33,720 nt of DNA from Prevotella sp. (lineage in GTDB: Bacteria; Bacteroidota; Bacteroidia; Bacteroidales; Bacteroidaceae). Shown here in pieces: positions 1 to 6,816 of this stretch. Position 1 is the stretch's first letter, and each line of letters begins with the position of its first letter. Location of the stretch: assembly GCA_018385335.1 (NCBI GenBank), contig JAHAZN010000072.1, positions 1 to 33,720 on the forward strand, given 5' to 3'. Position numbers and translations under genes: made by a program. The notes under the pieces were generated by a model. It did no database searches. It had not been told where the DNA came from and saw only the letters and a program-made list of their open reading frames with translations.

Positions 1-178
1 AGTTGATTGGCATGCTCTCGCTGTCGGTCATCCTCTTCTCAGGCGGTATGGACACCAAGCGGCGTGACATCGAGCCTGTGGCAACCCAGGGACTGATGCT
101 GTCAACCGTTGGCGTGCTCATAACTACTGTCATCACCCGGGTTTCGTTGTCTTCACACTCGCGAAAACATTTCTTGAA
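1..178 (+). pseudogene. Truncated K+/H+ antiporter fragment (CvrA/NhaP2-like)
   Basis: The frame open from position 3 reads LSVILFSGGMDTKRRDIEPV followed by QGLMLSTVGVLITTVIT. This is the second and third membrane-segment region of CvrA/NhaP2-type potassium/proton antiporters, where an ILFSGG-D-T motif and a STVGVLLT motif are typical. Similarity stops near position 137. A possible continuation, GFVVFTLAKTF, lies in another frame at about 140-175, which would require a small indel. After that nothing resembles the several hundred residues that such a transporter needs. The gene is therefore both frameshifted and truncated, and its 5' part lies outside the window. I infer a dead remnant left by an insertion or deletion next to the tRNA at 307-380. 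Family assignment is from remembered motifs only. Confidence 0.6.
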
Positions 179-207
179 ATCTCAAATAATCACCCAACGT
201 TCCAAAA

Positions 208-254
208 GGTTACGGAGGGTCACTTTTGCTTCAAAAAGGTCACCTCAAGGTCAC
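208..254. repeat. Four phased GGT(C/T)AC hexamers beside the tRNA
   Basis: GGTTAC at 208-213 and GGTCAC at 218-223, 238-243 and 249-254 lie with start-to-start distances of 10, 20 and 11 bp, so all would face the same side of the helix. They sit between the broken antiporter and the terminator of the tRNA. Such phasing is common for protein-binding arrays, for example recombinase arm sites or an operator. The function is inference. Confidence 0.45.
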
Positions 255-266
255 CAAGAAAAGAAA

Positions 267-295
267 AAGCACTTACGAGTTTCTCGCAAGTGCTT
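267..295 (-). terminator. Rho-independent terminator of the tRNA
   Basis: On the minus strand, AAGCACTTGCGAG, a three-base AAA loop and CTCGTAAGTGCTT form a 13-bp stem with one G-U pair, followed by a T-rich run (TTTTCTTTTC, reading down to about 258). It lies 11 bases past the tRNA 3' end. A short T run (296-302 region) on the other side makes weak bidirectional action possible. Confidence 0.85.
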
Positions 296-306
296 GATTT
301 TTAATG

Positions 307-380
307 TGGGCCATCTAGGGCTTGAACCTAGGACCTCCAGATTATGAGTCTGTTGCTCTAACCAACTGAGCTAAAAGCCC
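307..380 (-). tRNA. tRNA with anticodon CAT (Met elongator or Ile2)
   Basis: The minus strand folds as a cloverleaf: acceptor GGGCTTT/ATGGCCC, D-arm GCTC/GAGC, anticodon loop CTCATAA with CAT at 346-344, and T-arm CTAGG-TTCAAGC-CCTAG, then discriminator A. CCA is not encoded. G1-C72 argues against the initiator. A CAT anticodon leaves elongator Met and lysidine-modified Ile2 as alternatives, which I cannot separate by eye. There are two odd pairs: T6-T67 in the acceptor stem and A27-G43 at the top of the anticodon stem. Confidence 0.92.
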
Positions 381-412
381 GATGAAAACATACGGTAGGA
401 TGATTTCGGGTG

Positions 413-444
413 CAAAGGTAATCAGAAAAGTGGAAATGACCAAG
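413..444 (-). promoter_or_regulatory. Promoter of the tRNA
   Basis: On the minus strand the -7 box TACCTTTG (420-413) matches the Bacteroidetes TAnnTTTG consensus. A CTTG (444-441) 20 bp upstream is a 3-of-4 match to the -33 TTTG. The start would fall near 406, about 26 bases before the mature tRNA. Confidence 0.65.
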
Positions 445-503
445 AAAAAAAGCAAAAAGAAACTATAAAGAAATTAAATAGCCTGGTGATGAGGGTGATA
501 TAT

Positions 504-534
504 TTTGTGATGAGGGGGGAAAAACGTAACTTTG
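504..534 (+). promoter_or_regulatory. Bacteroidetes-type promoter of the ATPase operon
   Basis: TTTG at 504-507, 19 bp, then TAACTTTG at 527-534 match the housekeeping consensus TTTG-N19/21-TAnnTTTG exactly. Transcription would start near 538-541. That is immediately in front of the first ATG at 542, so the message is either leaderless or starts translation at a later Met. Confidence 0.75.
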
Positions 535-541
535 CACTGAA

Positions 542-3118
542 ATGGTAACAAATCAAAAAGGGATGAGTGTGAATAGTGATAACGAAAAGGGGCCGGGAAT
601 GGTTGTGGATGACAACGGGCTGAAGGCGGATGAGGCAAGGCTCAATAATGAGAGATGGGGAGACAACGTGCTCTCCCCTGCTATGACTACGCCGATATGG
701 AGACTGTATATAGAGAAATATAATGACCCGATGATCAGGGTGCTGCTCGTGGCTGCCGCGCTCTCTCTCTGCTTGGCTTTGGCAAAGGGTGATTATCTCG
801 AAGTGGTTGGCATCTTCATCGCTATCTTTCTCGCTACTACGATAGGGTTCCTCTTTGAAAGGGATGCTGCAAGGCGTTTTAAACTGCTCTCTGACATGGA
901 TGATAACCAGGAGGTGAAGGTGGTGAGGGACGGAAGGGTGACTACAATAGCGCGGAGAGGGGTGACCGTGGGAGATGTGGTGGTGCTCGATACGGGTGAT
1001 GAGGTGCCTGCCGACGGGGTGCTGATAAGTGCTACGGGAATGCTCGTTGATGAGTCGGCTCTCACGGGAGAAACAGCTACTCACAAAGGGATGGGAGGGG
1101 CTGAAGGGGGAGCCCACGATGAGGAGTGGCAGACGACCTATGGTCCGCAGCAGATGATGCGCTCGTCGCTCGTGATTGAGGGGCATGGGAGAATGAGGGT
1201 GACTGCCATTGGTGACCATACGGAGATTGGGAAGCTCGCAAAGCAGGCAACGGAGATGACGGGGGTGAAGACGCCGCTTGACAGGCAGCTGAATCGTCTC
1301 GCTAAGCTCATCAGCAGAGTGGGGGGCGCAGTGGCTGTGTCTGCTTTCGCTGTGTTTCTCATTCATGACATCGTCAACAATCCGCTGTGGCATGGTGACG
1401 ACTGGATGGGGATGGCTGAGGTGGTGCTCAACTACTTGATGATGGCGGTGACGCTGATAGTGATGGCGGTGCCTGAGGGGTTGCCGATGGCGGTGACGCT
1501 CGCCCTGGCGCTCAACATGAGGAGGATGGTGATGGCTGATATCTTGGTGAGAAAACTGCATGCCTGTGAGACGATGGGCGCGGTGACGGTGATTTGTACT
1601 GATAAGACGGGGACGCTCACGGAGAACAGGATGAGGGTGGCTGAGGTGATGATGATGGTGAATGGGGGGGCGACGGTGAACACCGACAGGCTGATGGAGG
1701 CTATCGCTATTAACTCTACGGCTGAACTCGATGGTGAGAGGACGGTTGGGAACCCCACGGAGGGGGCGATGTTGCTTTGGATGAGGGAGCAGGGGGCTGA
1801 CTATAAGGGGCTCAGGGATGCGGCTGTCATCGTGGAGCGGACGCCTTTCTCTACGGAGAGGAAGTGGATGGAGACGGTGGCTGACAGCGCCGGCGTAAGG
1901 CACAGGTATGTGAAGGGGGCTCCAGATGTATTGATAGATCGTTTTGCATTGGTGGTGGACGACAAGGTGCTCAGCGGGCTCGACGACTTCCAGAGGCGTG
2001 CGCTGAGGACTATGGCGGTGATGGCTGACGGTGAGCTGCTGGCGGTGTTCGGTATCAGTGACCCGCTGAGGGCGGAGGTGCCTGAGGCTATGGGGATGTG
2101 TGACAGTGCGCGTATAAAGGTGAAGATAGTGACGGGGGACAATAGGTTGACGGCAATGGAGATAGCACGTCGTATCGGTGGGGGGAGAGCCATCGAGGAG
2201 GGGGAGGCTATCAGTGGTACTGACTTTGAAAATCTCAGCGATGGGGAGGCGATGGGAATGGTGGATGGGCTAAGGGTGATGTTCCGTGCACGCCCTGCTG
2301 ACAAGCAACGGCTCGTGAGACTGCTGCAGGAGAGGGGTGAGGTGGTGGCGGTCACCGGCGACGGGACAAACGATGCGCCGGCGCTGCACTATGCGCACGT
2401 GGGACTGTCGCTCGGGGCGGGGACGGCGGTGGCTAAAAATGCCAGTGACATGACGCTGATGGACAACTCGTTTGCCGGTGTGGTGAGGGCTGTGGTGTGG
2501 GGACGGTCGCTCTATAAGAACATCCGGAGGTTTCTGCTCTTCCAACTCACCGTCAACGTGGCGGCGCTCTTCCTCGTGCTCGGGGGGGCACTGGCGGGTA
2601 CGCAGCTGCCGCTCACCATCACGCAGATGCTCTGGGTGAACCTTATCATGGATGCTTTCGCTGCTATGGCTCTGGCTTCGCTGCCGCCGGAGGAGGAGGT
2701 GCTCAACGAACCGCCGAGACGGCAGGAGGACCCTATCATCAATAGGGGGATGTGGATGAGGATTGTGGGGGGCGGACTGCTCATGGGTGGGGCGCTGCTG
2801 CTCGTGCTCTTATTCATGGAACGGCGGGGAGGAGTGGGTGTCAGGGAGCTCACCGTGTTCTTCACCATGTTTGTGATGATGCAGTGGTGGAACCTCTTCA
2901 ATGCCAAGACTTTTGCTTCTTCTCGTGGTGTGTTCTCGGGATTGAGGGAGGACAGGGGGCTACTGCTCGTGATGGCCATGATTCTCGTGGGGCAATGGGT
3001 GATAGTGAGTTTCGGTGGTAGGATGTTTCGTACGGTGCCGCTTGATGGGATGACCTGGGCGTTCATCGTCGTCGTGACATCGCCTATCTTGCTGTTGGGA
3101 ATAAAAAAGAAATGCTAA
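542..3118 (+). CDS. Calcium-translocating P-type ATPase (P2B/PMCA type)
   Basis: This is an inner-membrane cation pump of the P2 class, most likely exporting Ca2+ at the cost of ATP. Seen in the 858 residues: an N-terminal cation-ATPase domain (about 25-70), membrane segments around 68-104 and 255-325, the actuator motif LTGET (174-178, where SERCA has TGES), PEGLP in M4 (311-315), the phosphorylated Asp354 in DKTGTLT, KGAP (458-461), TGDN (531-534), the hinge GDGTNDAPAL (606-615), and a C-terminal block of further membrane segments (about 665-850). Length fits the family. The start is uncertain: the promoter places the RNA start almost on ATG 542, and Met20 (ATG at 599, behind AAGGGG) gives the usual family N-terminus. 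The stop overlaps the ribF start, so the two are translationally coupled. The coding strand is very G-rich with many AGG and GGG codons. The ion is inferred from family, not shown. Confidence 0.93.
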   Translation: MVTNQKGMSVNSDNEKGPGMVVDDNGLKADEARLNNERWGDNVLSPAMTTPIWRLYIEKYNDPMIRVLLVAAALSLCLALAKGDYLEVVGIFIAIFLATTIGFLFERDAARRFKLLSDMDDNQEVKVVRDGRVTTIARRGVTVGDVVVLDTGDEVPADGVLISATGMLVDESALTGETATHKGMGGAEGGAHDEEWQTTYGPQQMMRSSLVIEGHGRMRVTAIGDHTEIGKLAKQATEMTGVKTPLDRQLNRLAKLISRVGGAVAVSAFAVFLIHDIVNNPLWHGDDWMGMAEVVLNYLMMAVTLIVMAVPEGLPMAVTLALALNMRRMVMADILVRKLHACETMGAVTVICTDKTGTLTENRMRVAEVMMMVNGGATVNTDRLMEAIAINSTAELDGERTVGNPTEGAMLLWMREQGADYKGLRDAAVIVERTPFSTERKWMETVADSAGVRHRYVKGAPDVLIDRFALVVDDKVLSGLDDFQRRALRTMAVMADGELLAVFGISDPLRAEVPEAMGMCDSARIKVKIVTGDNRLTAMEIARRIGGGRAIEEGEAISGTDFENLSDGEAMGMVDGLRVMFRARPADKQRLVRLLQERGEVVAVTGDGTNDAPALHYAHVGLSLGAGTAVAKNASDMTLMDNSFAGVVRAVVWGRSLYKNIRRFLLFQLTVNVAALFLVLGGALAGTQLPLTITQMLWVNLIMDAFAAMALASLPPEEEVLNEPPRRQEDPIINRGMWMRIVGGGLLMGGALLLVLLFMERRGGVGVRELTVFFTMFVMMQWWNLFNAKTFASSRGVFSGLREDRGLLLVMAMILVGQWVIVSFGGRMFRTVPLDGMTWAFIVVVTSPILLLGIKKKC

Positions 3119-4059
3119 TGGAGACTGTGATTTTTCAGAAAGAGACGTATAGGGCTATGCCGTGTGTCGCTACCATCGGTTGTTTTGATGGGGTGCACAG
3201 GGGGCATCGGTTTCTCATAGAAAGGGTGATGGAGGGGGCTCGACGTCTGGGAAGGGGGGCTATGGTCGTCACCTTCGACAGGCACCCGAGGACGGTGGTG
3301 ACGGCTGACTGCCCCGGACTGCTCACCACGATGGGGGAGAAGCTACGGCTGCTGGAGCAGACGGGCATCGACAGGTGTGTGGTGATGCCGTTTGACAGAG
3401 AGATGGCGATGATGGGCGCAGAGGTGTTTATGCAACGGATACTGAGGGGACAGCTCGGCGTGGAACAGCTCATCATGGGGTATGACAATAGGTTCGGAAG
3501 GCGCTCGGAGGGCGCTACTGATGACTATGTGATGATGGGGGAGAGGATGGGACTGAAGGTGACGCGCGAGGAACCGTTGATGGTGAAGGGCGTGAAGGTG
3601 AGCTCCTCGGTAGTGCGCGCTCTGCTCAGCGAGGGTGAGGTGGCGATGGCTGCTCACTGTCTGGGCTATCACTACAGGATGTGTGGAAGGGTGGTGCACG
3701 GTGAGCATATTGGCTCAAGACTGGGCTTCCCTACGGCAAACATGCTGCCGATAGATGATGGGAAGATGTGGCCGGCAAGGGGAGTCTATGCGGTGGATGT
3801 GTGGGTGGATGGTGTGGAAAGACGGCTGCAGGGACTGTGTAACATCGGCGTGAGACCTACCTTCGGCGGACAGCATGTGACGCTCGAAACGCATCTCCTC
3901 GATTTCGAAGGGGAGATATATGACCGGATGATGACGGTGGCTTTCGTGGATAGGCTGAGGGGCGAGCAGCGCTTCAGGACAACCAACGAGCTCGTGAAAC
4001 AGATGGAGCGTGACCGTATGGCGGCGCACGTGGTGTTTGAAAGGAAAAACAATGACTGA
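3112..4059 (+). CDS. ribF: Bifunctional riboflavin kinase / FAD synthetase
   Basis: This cytoplasmic enzyme makes FMN from riboflavin and then FAD, using ATP. The 315 residues show the nucleotidyltransferase half first: GCFDGVHRGH (23-32, the HxGH-type ATP site), TFDRHPR (54-60), GYDNRFGRR (123-131) and SSSVVR (164-169). The flavokinase half follows, with GSRLGFPTAN (201-210), NIGVRPTF (244-251) and ETHLLDF (259-265). Length and order are those of standard bacterial RibF. The first ATG (3112) lies inside the ATPase stop region, and a second ATG at 3118 shares the A of the ATPase TAA, so coupling is likely whichever is used. The stop TGA is the first base triplet of the 14-bp repeat tract that follows. 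Confidence 0.97.
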   Translation: MLMETVIFQKETYRAMPCVATIGCFDGVHRGHRFLIERVMEGARRLGRGAMVVTFDRHPRTVVTADCPGLLTTMGEKLRLLEQTGIDRCVVMPFDREMAMMGAEVFMQRILRGQLGVEQLIMGYDNRFGRRSEGATDDYVMMGERMGLKVTREEPLMVKGVKVSSSVVRALLSEGEVAMAAHCLGYHYRMCGRVVHGEHIGSRLGFPTANMLPIDDGKMWPARGVYAVDVWVDGVERRLQGLCNIGVRPTFGGQHVTLETHLLDFEGEIYDRMMTVAFVDRLRGEQRFRTTNELVKQMERDRMAAHVVFERKNND

Positions 4060-4232
4060 TTGTTGATGACTGGTTATTGATTGCTGATTATTGATGACTG
4101 ATTGTTGATGACTGATTGTTGATGACTGGTTATTGATTGCTGATTATTGATGACTGATTATTGATGACTGATTGTTGATGACTGATTGTTGATGACTGAT
4201 GACTGATTGTTGATTATTGATGATTGATAATA
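4057..4232 (+). repeat. 14-bp tandem repeat tract (TGATTGTTGATGAC)
   Basis: From the ribF stop, about ten copies of a 14-bp unit run head to tail to 4196: TGATTGTTGATGAC, TGGTTATTGATTGC and TGATTATTGATGAC. One 7-bp half unit (4197-4203) and a decayed end to about 4232 follow. Each 14-mer is itself two related 7-mers starting TGAT or TGGT. A 42-bp block (4057-4098) recurs almost exactly at 4113-4154 apart from its third unit order, which points to block duplication. A TGA lies in every frame. The tract ends 10 bases before the start codon of the next gene, so copy changes would alter its leader. This is not a CRISPR: there are no spacers. Confidence 0.9.
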
Positions 4233-4241
4233 AAAAAGACA

Positions 4242-5015
4242 ATGGATATAGCGCTTTATTTCTTTACGTTCCTCACTATACAACTGTTGACGCAGGTGGG
4301 GGTGACCAATCTCTTGCCATGGACTTCATGGGGGGTTGACGGGATGGTGGTGCCGCTCATCGTGAGTATGGCGCTCAGCGGGGCGCTGACGGTATTCATC
4401 TTCTGCCGAATGGGGTGGTGCAGGGTGTCGCCCAACTGGTTGAGAACACGGCCGTGGGCGGTGATGATATGGAGCTCGATGGTGGCTGTGGGGGCTATCG
4501 TTCCCTCGATATGGCTGCAGGAACAGTTGCCACAGTTGCCCAACCTGGCGGCTGATGAACTCAACATGATCATGAAAAACCGCTGGGGATATGTGGTCAT
4601 CGGTCTCCTGGTGCCGATGGTGGAGGAGATGGTGTTCAGGGGAGCCATACAGCGACGACTGCTCGAGAGGATGGCGCAACCATGGATGGCTGTCGTCATA
4701 GGGGCAATGCTCTTCGCTCTCGCTCATTTCAACCCCGCACAACTGCCTCATGCCTTTCTCGTGGGACTGGTGCTGGGATGGATGTATCATCGCACGGGGA
4801 GCATACTGCCGGGGGTGGCGCTCCACTGGGTGAACAACAGCATGGCTTATGTCATGGTCAACATCTTGCCGCAGCCCGATGAGCCGCTCGTGCTACTCTT
4901 TGGAAGCGAAGAGAGGGTGGGGCTCGCTCTCTTCTTCTCAGGCTGCATTCTCGTACCCTCGTTGCTGCAGTTGGCTAACAGAATGAAGAGGGCTGAAGAA
5001 AATGAAAAAAAATGA
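4242..5015 (+). CDS. CPBP family intramembrane metalloprotease
   Basis: This is a polytopic inner-membrane protein of the CPBP (CAAX protease and bacteriocin-processing, Abi) family, a group of glutamate/histidine intramembrane proteases. The 257 residues show hydrophobic segments near 4-24, 34-54, 72-92, 118-136, 147-162, 168-186 and 225-245, and the three family motifs: EEMVFRG (128-134), the motif 2 His in LAHF (about 162), and HWVNN (195-199). I chose ATG 4242. An upstream in-frame TTG at 4224 lies inside the repeat tract and would add only six residues. The gene follows ribF by 182 bp of tandem repeats, so it may be read from the ATPase promoter or from within the repeats. The substrate is unknown. 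Possible roles include peptide maturation, immunity to bacteriocins or membrane-anchored signalling, and nothing nearby decides between them. Confidence 0.9.
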   Translation: MDIALYFFTFLTIQLLTQVGVTNLLPWTSWGVDGMVVPLIVSMALSGALTVFIFCRMGWCRVSPNWLRTRPWAVMIWSSMVAVGAIVPSIWLQEQLPQLPNLAADELNMIMKNRWGYVVIGLLVPMVEEMVFRGAIQRRLLERMAQPWMAVVIGAMLFALAHFNPAQLPHAFLVGLVLGWMYHRTGSILPGVALHWVNNSMAYVMVNILPQPDEPLVLLFGSEERVGLALFFSGCILVPSLLQLANRMKRAEENEKK

Positions 5016-5024
5016 GTAGCGGAG

Positions 5025-5052
5025 TGTAACTTTAACGTATGACAATCGTCTT
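5025..5052 (+). promoter_or_regulatory. ECF-type (probably autoregulated) promoter
   Basis: TGTAAC (5025-5030), a 16-bp spacer and CGTCTT (5047-5052) match the general ECF promoter pattern (AAC at -35, CGT at -10). The site stands directly before an ECF sigma gene, the usual position of a self-activated promoter. No TAnnTTTG box lies nearby. The predicted start (about 5058-5060) is only some five bases before the ATG at 5064. Confidence 0.72.
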
Positions 5053-5063
5053 CATTATAGAGC

Positions 5064-5591
5064 ATGAGAGAAATTGACTTCCGGAATGATATCCTGCCGC
5101 TGAAAGACTCGCTCTTCAGATTGGCACTCCGCATCACGCTCAACAAAGCGGAGGCTGAGGATGTCGTGCAAGATACCATGATGAGAGTGTGGAAAAGAAG
5201 GGAGGCAATGAAAGAGGTGGAGCAGATGGATGCTTTCTGCTACACAATATGCAGAAACCTCGCCCTCGACAAAATGAAAAGGGCGGAATGGAGAAGCAGA
5301 GCTATAAGTGCTGACGGGGGAGAGCAGGTGGAGGCTCCTGACCTCTCGTGGAACGCTAACCCTGAAAGAAGAACAGAACAGCACGACAGAGTGAACCTAG
5401 TGAGAATGATTATCAATAAACTGCCTGAGAAGCAACGAACAGCGGTGCAGCTGAGAGACTTCGAAGGAATGAGCTATAAAGAGATTGCCGAAGTGATGGG
5501 GATTACTGAAGAACAGGTGAAGGTGAATATCTTCAGAGCAAGGCAGACAATAAAAAAGAAATTCATTGAGACTGAGAGTTATGGACTATAA
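5064..5591 (+). CDS. ECF RNA polymerase sigma factor
   Basis: This is a sigma-70 family factor of the extracytoplasmic-function group (175 residues), which would direct RNA polymerase to a private regulon. Region 2 spans about 12-75, with RLALRITLNKAEAEDVVQDT and the core-binding/-10 segment FCYTICRNLALDKMKR. Region 4 spans about 118-167, with LPEKQRTAVQLRDFEGMSYK, then an HTH IAEVMGITEEQVKVNIFRAR for the -35 AAC box. There is no region 1 or 3 and no extra C-terminal domain. ATG 5064 is the only start that keeps region 2 complete, although the leader would then be almost absent. The stop overlaps the next gene by 11 bp, the classic layout for a sigma followed by its membrane regulator. The signal and regulon are unknown. 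Confidence 0.95.
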   Translation: MREIDFRNDILPLKDSLFRLALRITLNKAEAEDVVQDTMMRVWKRREAMKEVEQMDAFCYTICRNLALDKMKRAEWRSRAISADGGEQVEAPDLSWNANPERRTEQHDRVNLVRMIINKLPEKQRTAVQLRDFEGMSYKEIAEVMGITEEQVKVNIFRARQTIKKKFIETESYGL

Positions 5592-6096
5592 GTATATCGA
5601 ACAGCTCATAGAGCGATACTGGGAGGGATGCTCCACACTGGAGGAGGAGAAAATCCTACACACGTTCTTCAACCAGAAGGAGGTGCCTGATGAGCTGAAA
5701 ATATATCAGCCGATCTTCAGCGATGAACAGGCGCACGCCATGAGGGCTGAGCTCAGTGATGATTTCGAGCAGCGCATGTTGAAACTCGTGGAACAGGACA
5801 ACAGCAAACAGCAGCGTGGCATCTGTATCAAGGAGCGACTCTTGCCGCTCATGAGGGCTGCCGCTATCGTGGTGATTGTTCTCTCTGTGGGGAACCTCGT
5901 CAATAGATCGATGGTGGCGCAACAGGAGGAGGATATCAACTATGCCGGATACCAGGATACTTTCAGCGACCCTGAGGTGGCGTATGATAAAGTGGAGAAC
6001 GCTCTCGAACTGGTGTCGGAAGGTATGAACATGTCTATGGGCAACGACTCGATAGAAGGAATGATTCCCAACAACGGGATGGACAGAAGAAAATAG
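5581..6096 (+). CDS. Single-pass membrane protein, probable anti-sigma factor
   Basis: This 171-residue protein is translated from ATG 5581 inside the end of the sigma gene. It has an acidic/charged cytoplasmic N-terminus (1-85, starting MDYKYIEQLIERYWEGCSTL, reminiscent of the helical start of many Bacteroidetes anti-sigma proteins), one hydrophobic segment (about 87-106, LLPLMRAAAIVVIVLSVGNL) and a short, acidic, Asn/Met-rich extracytoplasmic tail (107-171). I see no zinc-binding HxxxCxxC motif and no FecR domain. Position, overlap and topology argue that it holds the sigma factor at the membrane. This is inference, since I do not recognise a named domain. It would be released by an envelope signal, perhaps by way of the secreted product of the next gene. 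Confidence 0.75.
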   Translation: MDYKYIEQLIERYWEGCSTLEEEKILHTFFNQKEVPDELKIYQPIFSDEQAHAMRAELSDDFEQRMLKLVEQDNSKQQRGICIKERLLPLMRAAAIVVIVLSVGNLVNRSMVAQQEEDINYAGYQDTFSDPEVAYDKVENALELVSEGMNMSMGNDSIEGMIPNNGMDRRK

Positions 6097-6098
6097 CT

Positions 6099-6638
6099 AT
6101 GAGAAAGGTGATGGCTATTCTGATCTGCGCCTTGGGATGCCTTGCCGGCAGGGCACAGGGAGTGCAGGACTTCGCTTCACGGCTGATGGAGAGATGTGCT
6201 GATGATACGGCGATCTACTGCATCACAATAAGTCCGAAGATGATGGAGCAACTCGCCATGAAACAGGCGGACGACAGGAAGGAGGAGATGATGGCAAGGG
6301 CTATACAGAAACTGAAAAGTGCAAGGATAATAACGGCAAGTACTAAGGCGGATCACTACTATGGGATAGCTGAGGAGCTGCTGGAAAGAAACAAACAGCG
6401 TTTTCATCATGGCGATGATTACAGAAATGCTACGGCATACGGTAGTTTCTATACAAGGAACGGAAAGGGGGGAACGACGGTAGAACTGATTCTGCTGCAT
6501 GCTGACCAAAAGAAGGACAACATGGTGGTGGTGAACCTCACTGGTGACCTCGATGAGGAGTTTGTTGAAACGCTCAGAGAGAATTTTTCGGGAAACAGAA
6601 AGGTGAGGGAAGGAGATCACGGCGGCGGACAGAAATAA
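6099..6638 (+). CDS. Secreted DUF4252 family protein
   Basis: The protein has 179 residues, with a signal peptide (about 1-19, MRKVMAILICALGCLAGRA) and a mature part in the style of DUF4252: an early CADDTAIYCITISPKMMEQL strand-helix, a central KSARIITAS strand, and a late ELILLHA...VVVNLTGDLD segment. DUF4252 proteins are known mainly from Bacteroidetes, where they are small envelope proteins of unknown function, often beside sigma/anti-sigma pairs. It starts 2 bp after the anti-sigma stop, so it is the third member of the same operon. No lipobox Cys is evident (Cys11 and Cys15 are in the hydrophobic core), so a soluble periplasmic form is likelier than a lipoprotein. It could be the sensor or the target of the response. 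Confidence 0.82.
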   Translation: MRKVMAILICALGCLAGRAQGVQDFASRLMERCADDTAIYCITISPKMMEQLAMKQADDRKEEMMARAIQKLKSARIITASTKADHYYGIAEELLERNKQRFHHGDDYRNATAYGSFYTRNGKGGTTVELILLHADQKKDNMVVVNLTGDLDEEFVETLRENFSGNRKVREGDHGGGQK

Positions 6639-6778
6639 AAAAAACATCCTCAAGGGGATGAGACAATAAAGACAGAATATTTTTCTATGCTTTCTCTATA
6701 TAAATCATTTACTCATTAAAACGTGAAACGAAACTGTGAAGTTTCTGTTCTCTCAAATTTTTAATAGCATACTAACAT

Positions 6779-6816
6779 AGGGGCTCCCGCGAGGGGAGCC
6801 CCTGCTATTTTTTTTT
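6779..6816 (+). terminator. Rho-independent terminator of the sigma operon
   Basis: GGGGCTCCC (6780-6788), a short GCGAG loop and GGGAGCCCC (6794-6802) form a perfect 9-bp stem, extended by an A-T pair, followed by nine T residues (6808-6816). The last two Ts are also part of the argB stop codon on the other strand. The 140 bases between the DUF4252 gene and this stem hold only a small GAAACT/AGTTTC hairpin (6730-6745) and no gene that I can see. Confidence 0.9.

Noticed and set aside
422..1903. 493-codon open frame antisense to the P-type ATPase
   Set aside because: The product is almost only His, Arg, Pro and Ser, as expected from the reverse of G-rich codons; it has no domain and lies wholly opposite a clear gene.
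4057..4232. Repeat tract considered as a CRISPR array
   Set aside because: Units are contiguous 14-mers with no spacers and no cas genes nearby; it is a tandem repeat.
4224..4241. TTG start for the CPBP gene
   Set aside because: It lies within the repeat tract and adds six residues before a good ATG and membrane segment.
5566..5580. TTG start for the anti-sigma gene
   Set aside because: ATG at 5581 gives the typical overlap with the sigma stop; the extra five residues have no support.
1..6800. Prophage or genomic island on the left side
   Set aside because: Apart from the antiporter remnant and the hexamers there are no integrase, phage or transfer genes, and the genes from 542 on are ordinary chromosomal ones.
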